Shown here piece after piece: positions 63,401 through 64,000 of a stretch of 64,000 bases of DNA. A model generated the notes under the pieces. It was not told the DNA's origin, did not search any database, and was given only the letters and a program-made list of their open reading frames with translations. Position numbers and translations under genes: made by a program. Position 1 is the first letter of the stretch, and each line of letters begins with the position of its first letter. This DNA comes from JABDLO01 sp035327565 (lineage in GTDB: Bacteria; Bacteroidota; Bacteroidia; Chitinophagales; Saprospiraceae): contig DAOLDB010000010.1 of assembly GCA_035327565.1 (NCBI GenBank), positions 1 through 64,000 of the forward strand. The letters run 5' to 3'.

Positions 63401-64000
63401 GTGGAAAACAAGAAAAAAGTAACCGTTGCCAAAGGAGATGGCATTGGAAAAGAAATCATGGACGTATGCCTTAAAATAATCAAGGCGTCCGGGGCTCCTG
63501 TAGAATTTGAAGAAATTCAGGTAGGGAAGGAAGTGTACCTCAGAGGGGTGGAATCAGGAATACCTGACTATGCATGGGAGGTGATGGGCCGAAACAGAGT
63601 TTTATTGAAGGGTCCCATCGCAACCCCACAAGGTGGTGGATATAAAAGCTTGAATGTCACCATCCGTAAAACTATGGGATTATTCGCCAATGTAAGGCCT
63701 GCCCATTCATTTGATCCTTTTATCCGTACCAATTTTCCTCACATGAATCTGGTGGTCATCAGGGAAAATGAAGAAGATTTGTATGCCGGTATTGAACACC
63801 AGCAAACCCCGGAAGTGGTGCAATGTTTGAAAATCATATCCAGACCGGGGAGTGAAAAAATTATCCGTTATGCCTTTGAATACGCAAAAGCCTATGGGAG
63901 GAAGAAAGTAACTTGCATGACCAAGGACAACATCATGAAACACACAGATGGACTTTTTCATCAGATATTTGATGAAGTAAAAATCGAATATCCTGAGATA
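63401..64000 (+). CDS. icd: NADP-type isocitrate dehydrogenase, 5' part
   Basis: The frame is open from the GTG at 63401 to the window edge, 200 codons, so the gene is truncated here. It oxidises isocitrate to 2-oxoglutarate in the TCA cycle. Visible are Lys-Gly-Asp-Gly-Ile-Gly near 12, Leu-Lys-Gly-Pro-Ile-Ala-Thr-Pro near 68, Asn-Val-Arg-Pro near 98 and Arg-Glu-Asn-Glu-Glu-Asp-Leu-Tyr-Ala-Gly-Ile-Glu near 117, followed by Thr-Lys-Asp-Asn-Ile-Met-Lys near 178. The combination matches the Thermus/Rickettsia-type enzyme of about 480 residues. No ATG is in a suitable place; GTG is preferred. Confidence 0.92.
   Translation, partial: MENKKKVTVAKGDGIGKEIMDVCLKIIKASGAPVEFEEIQVGKEVYLRGVESGIPDYAWEVMGRNRVLLKGPIATPQGGGYKSLNVTIRKTMGLFANVRPAHSFDPFIRTNFPHMNLVVIRENEEDLYAGIEHQQTPEVVQCLKIISRPGSEKIIRYAFEYAKAYGRKKVTCMTKDNIMKHTDGLFHQIFDEVKIEYPEI

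Overview
The window looks like a chromosomal segment of a Bacteroidota bacterium, probably of the Saprospiria or a related group. The evidence is an AT-rich sequence, -7 boxes of the TAnnTTTG type, weak or absent Shine-Dalgarno sequences, and many families typical of that phylum: a type B (CHU_C-like) type IX secretion cargo, GLPGLI, DUF4249, DUF4783, DUF5777, a TonB-dependent receptor with an N-terminal carboxypeptidase-like domain, and a SulP-TetR pair. The genus-level placement is inference. No rRNA, tRNA, CRISPR array, prophage or intact insertion sequence was recognised.

Layout. 1-8.9 kb is loosely packed: AT-rich small lipoproteins and membrane proteins (one with a cysteine-rich tail behind a 10-bp tandem repeat), a Tat-type nitroreductase-like protein, a YdeI / AHSA1-SRPBCC / alpha-beta hydrolase operon, and an O-methyltransferase. 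9.2-12.7 kb holds a class A beta-lactamase, two envelope proteins and ribA. 12.8-17.0 kb is a minus-strand run: glycosyltransferase 2, zinc-ribbon protein, S58 peptidase and PLP decarboxylase. 17-22 kb carries a WbqC-like protein, an EEP-family hydrolase, rpsT and sucA. 22.1-26.1 kb is a periplasmic redox cluster (DUF5777, YceI, OB-fold protein, mono-haem lipoprotein, MauG-type di-haem peroxidase).

26.4-38.9 kb is housekeeping: a TMTC-like membrane protein, dprA, DUF4783, then on the minus strand rnr and rimP-nusA-infB-TIGR02757, and a PA0069-type radical SAM protein. The rimP operon starts with a recognisable promoter followed at once by a terminator-like hairpin, a candidate attenuator. 38.9-41.3 kb is a gene-poor, partly decayed stretch with an orphan strong terminator. 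41.6-50.6 kb holds DUF2252, a CNNM/CorC protein, a GNAT enzyme, an SRPBCC protein, a decayed IS3-family transposase, a GH13 lipoprotein, selO, a CDGSH protein and a YpdA-type reductase. 50.6-60.7 kb is envelope material: a T9SS cargo, an outer-membrane beta-barrel protein with GLPGLI, and a TonB receptor with a DUF4249 lipoprotein. 60.7-63.1 kb is the SulP-TetR pair. The window ends inside an isocitrate dehydrogenase gene.

In central metabolism, sucA and icd encode neighbouring TCA-cycle steps. Nothing seen amounts to a complete new defence or mobile system. The best leads are the rimP leader hairpin, the repeat-preceded cysteine-rich lipoprotein, the Gly/Arg/Met-rich tails of the OMP-GLPGLI pair, the orphan terminator/sRNA candidate, and the IS3 remnant.
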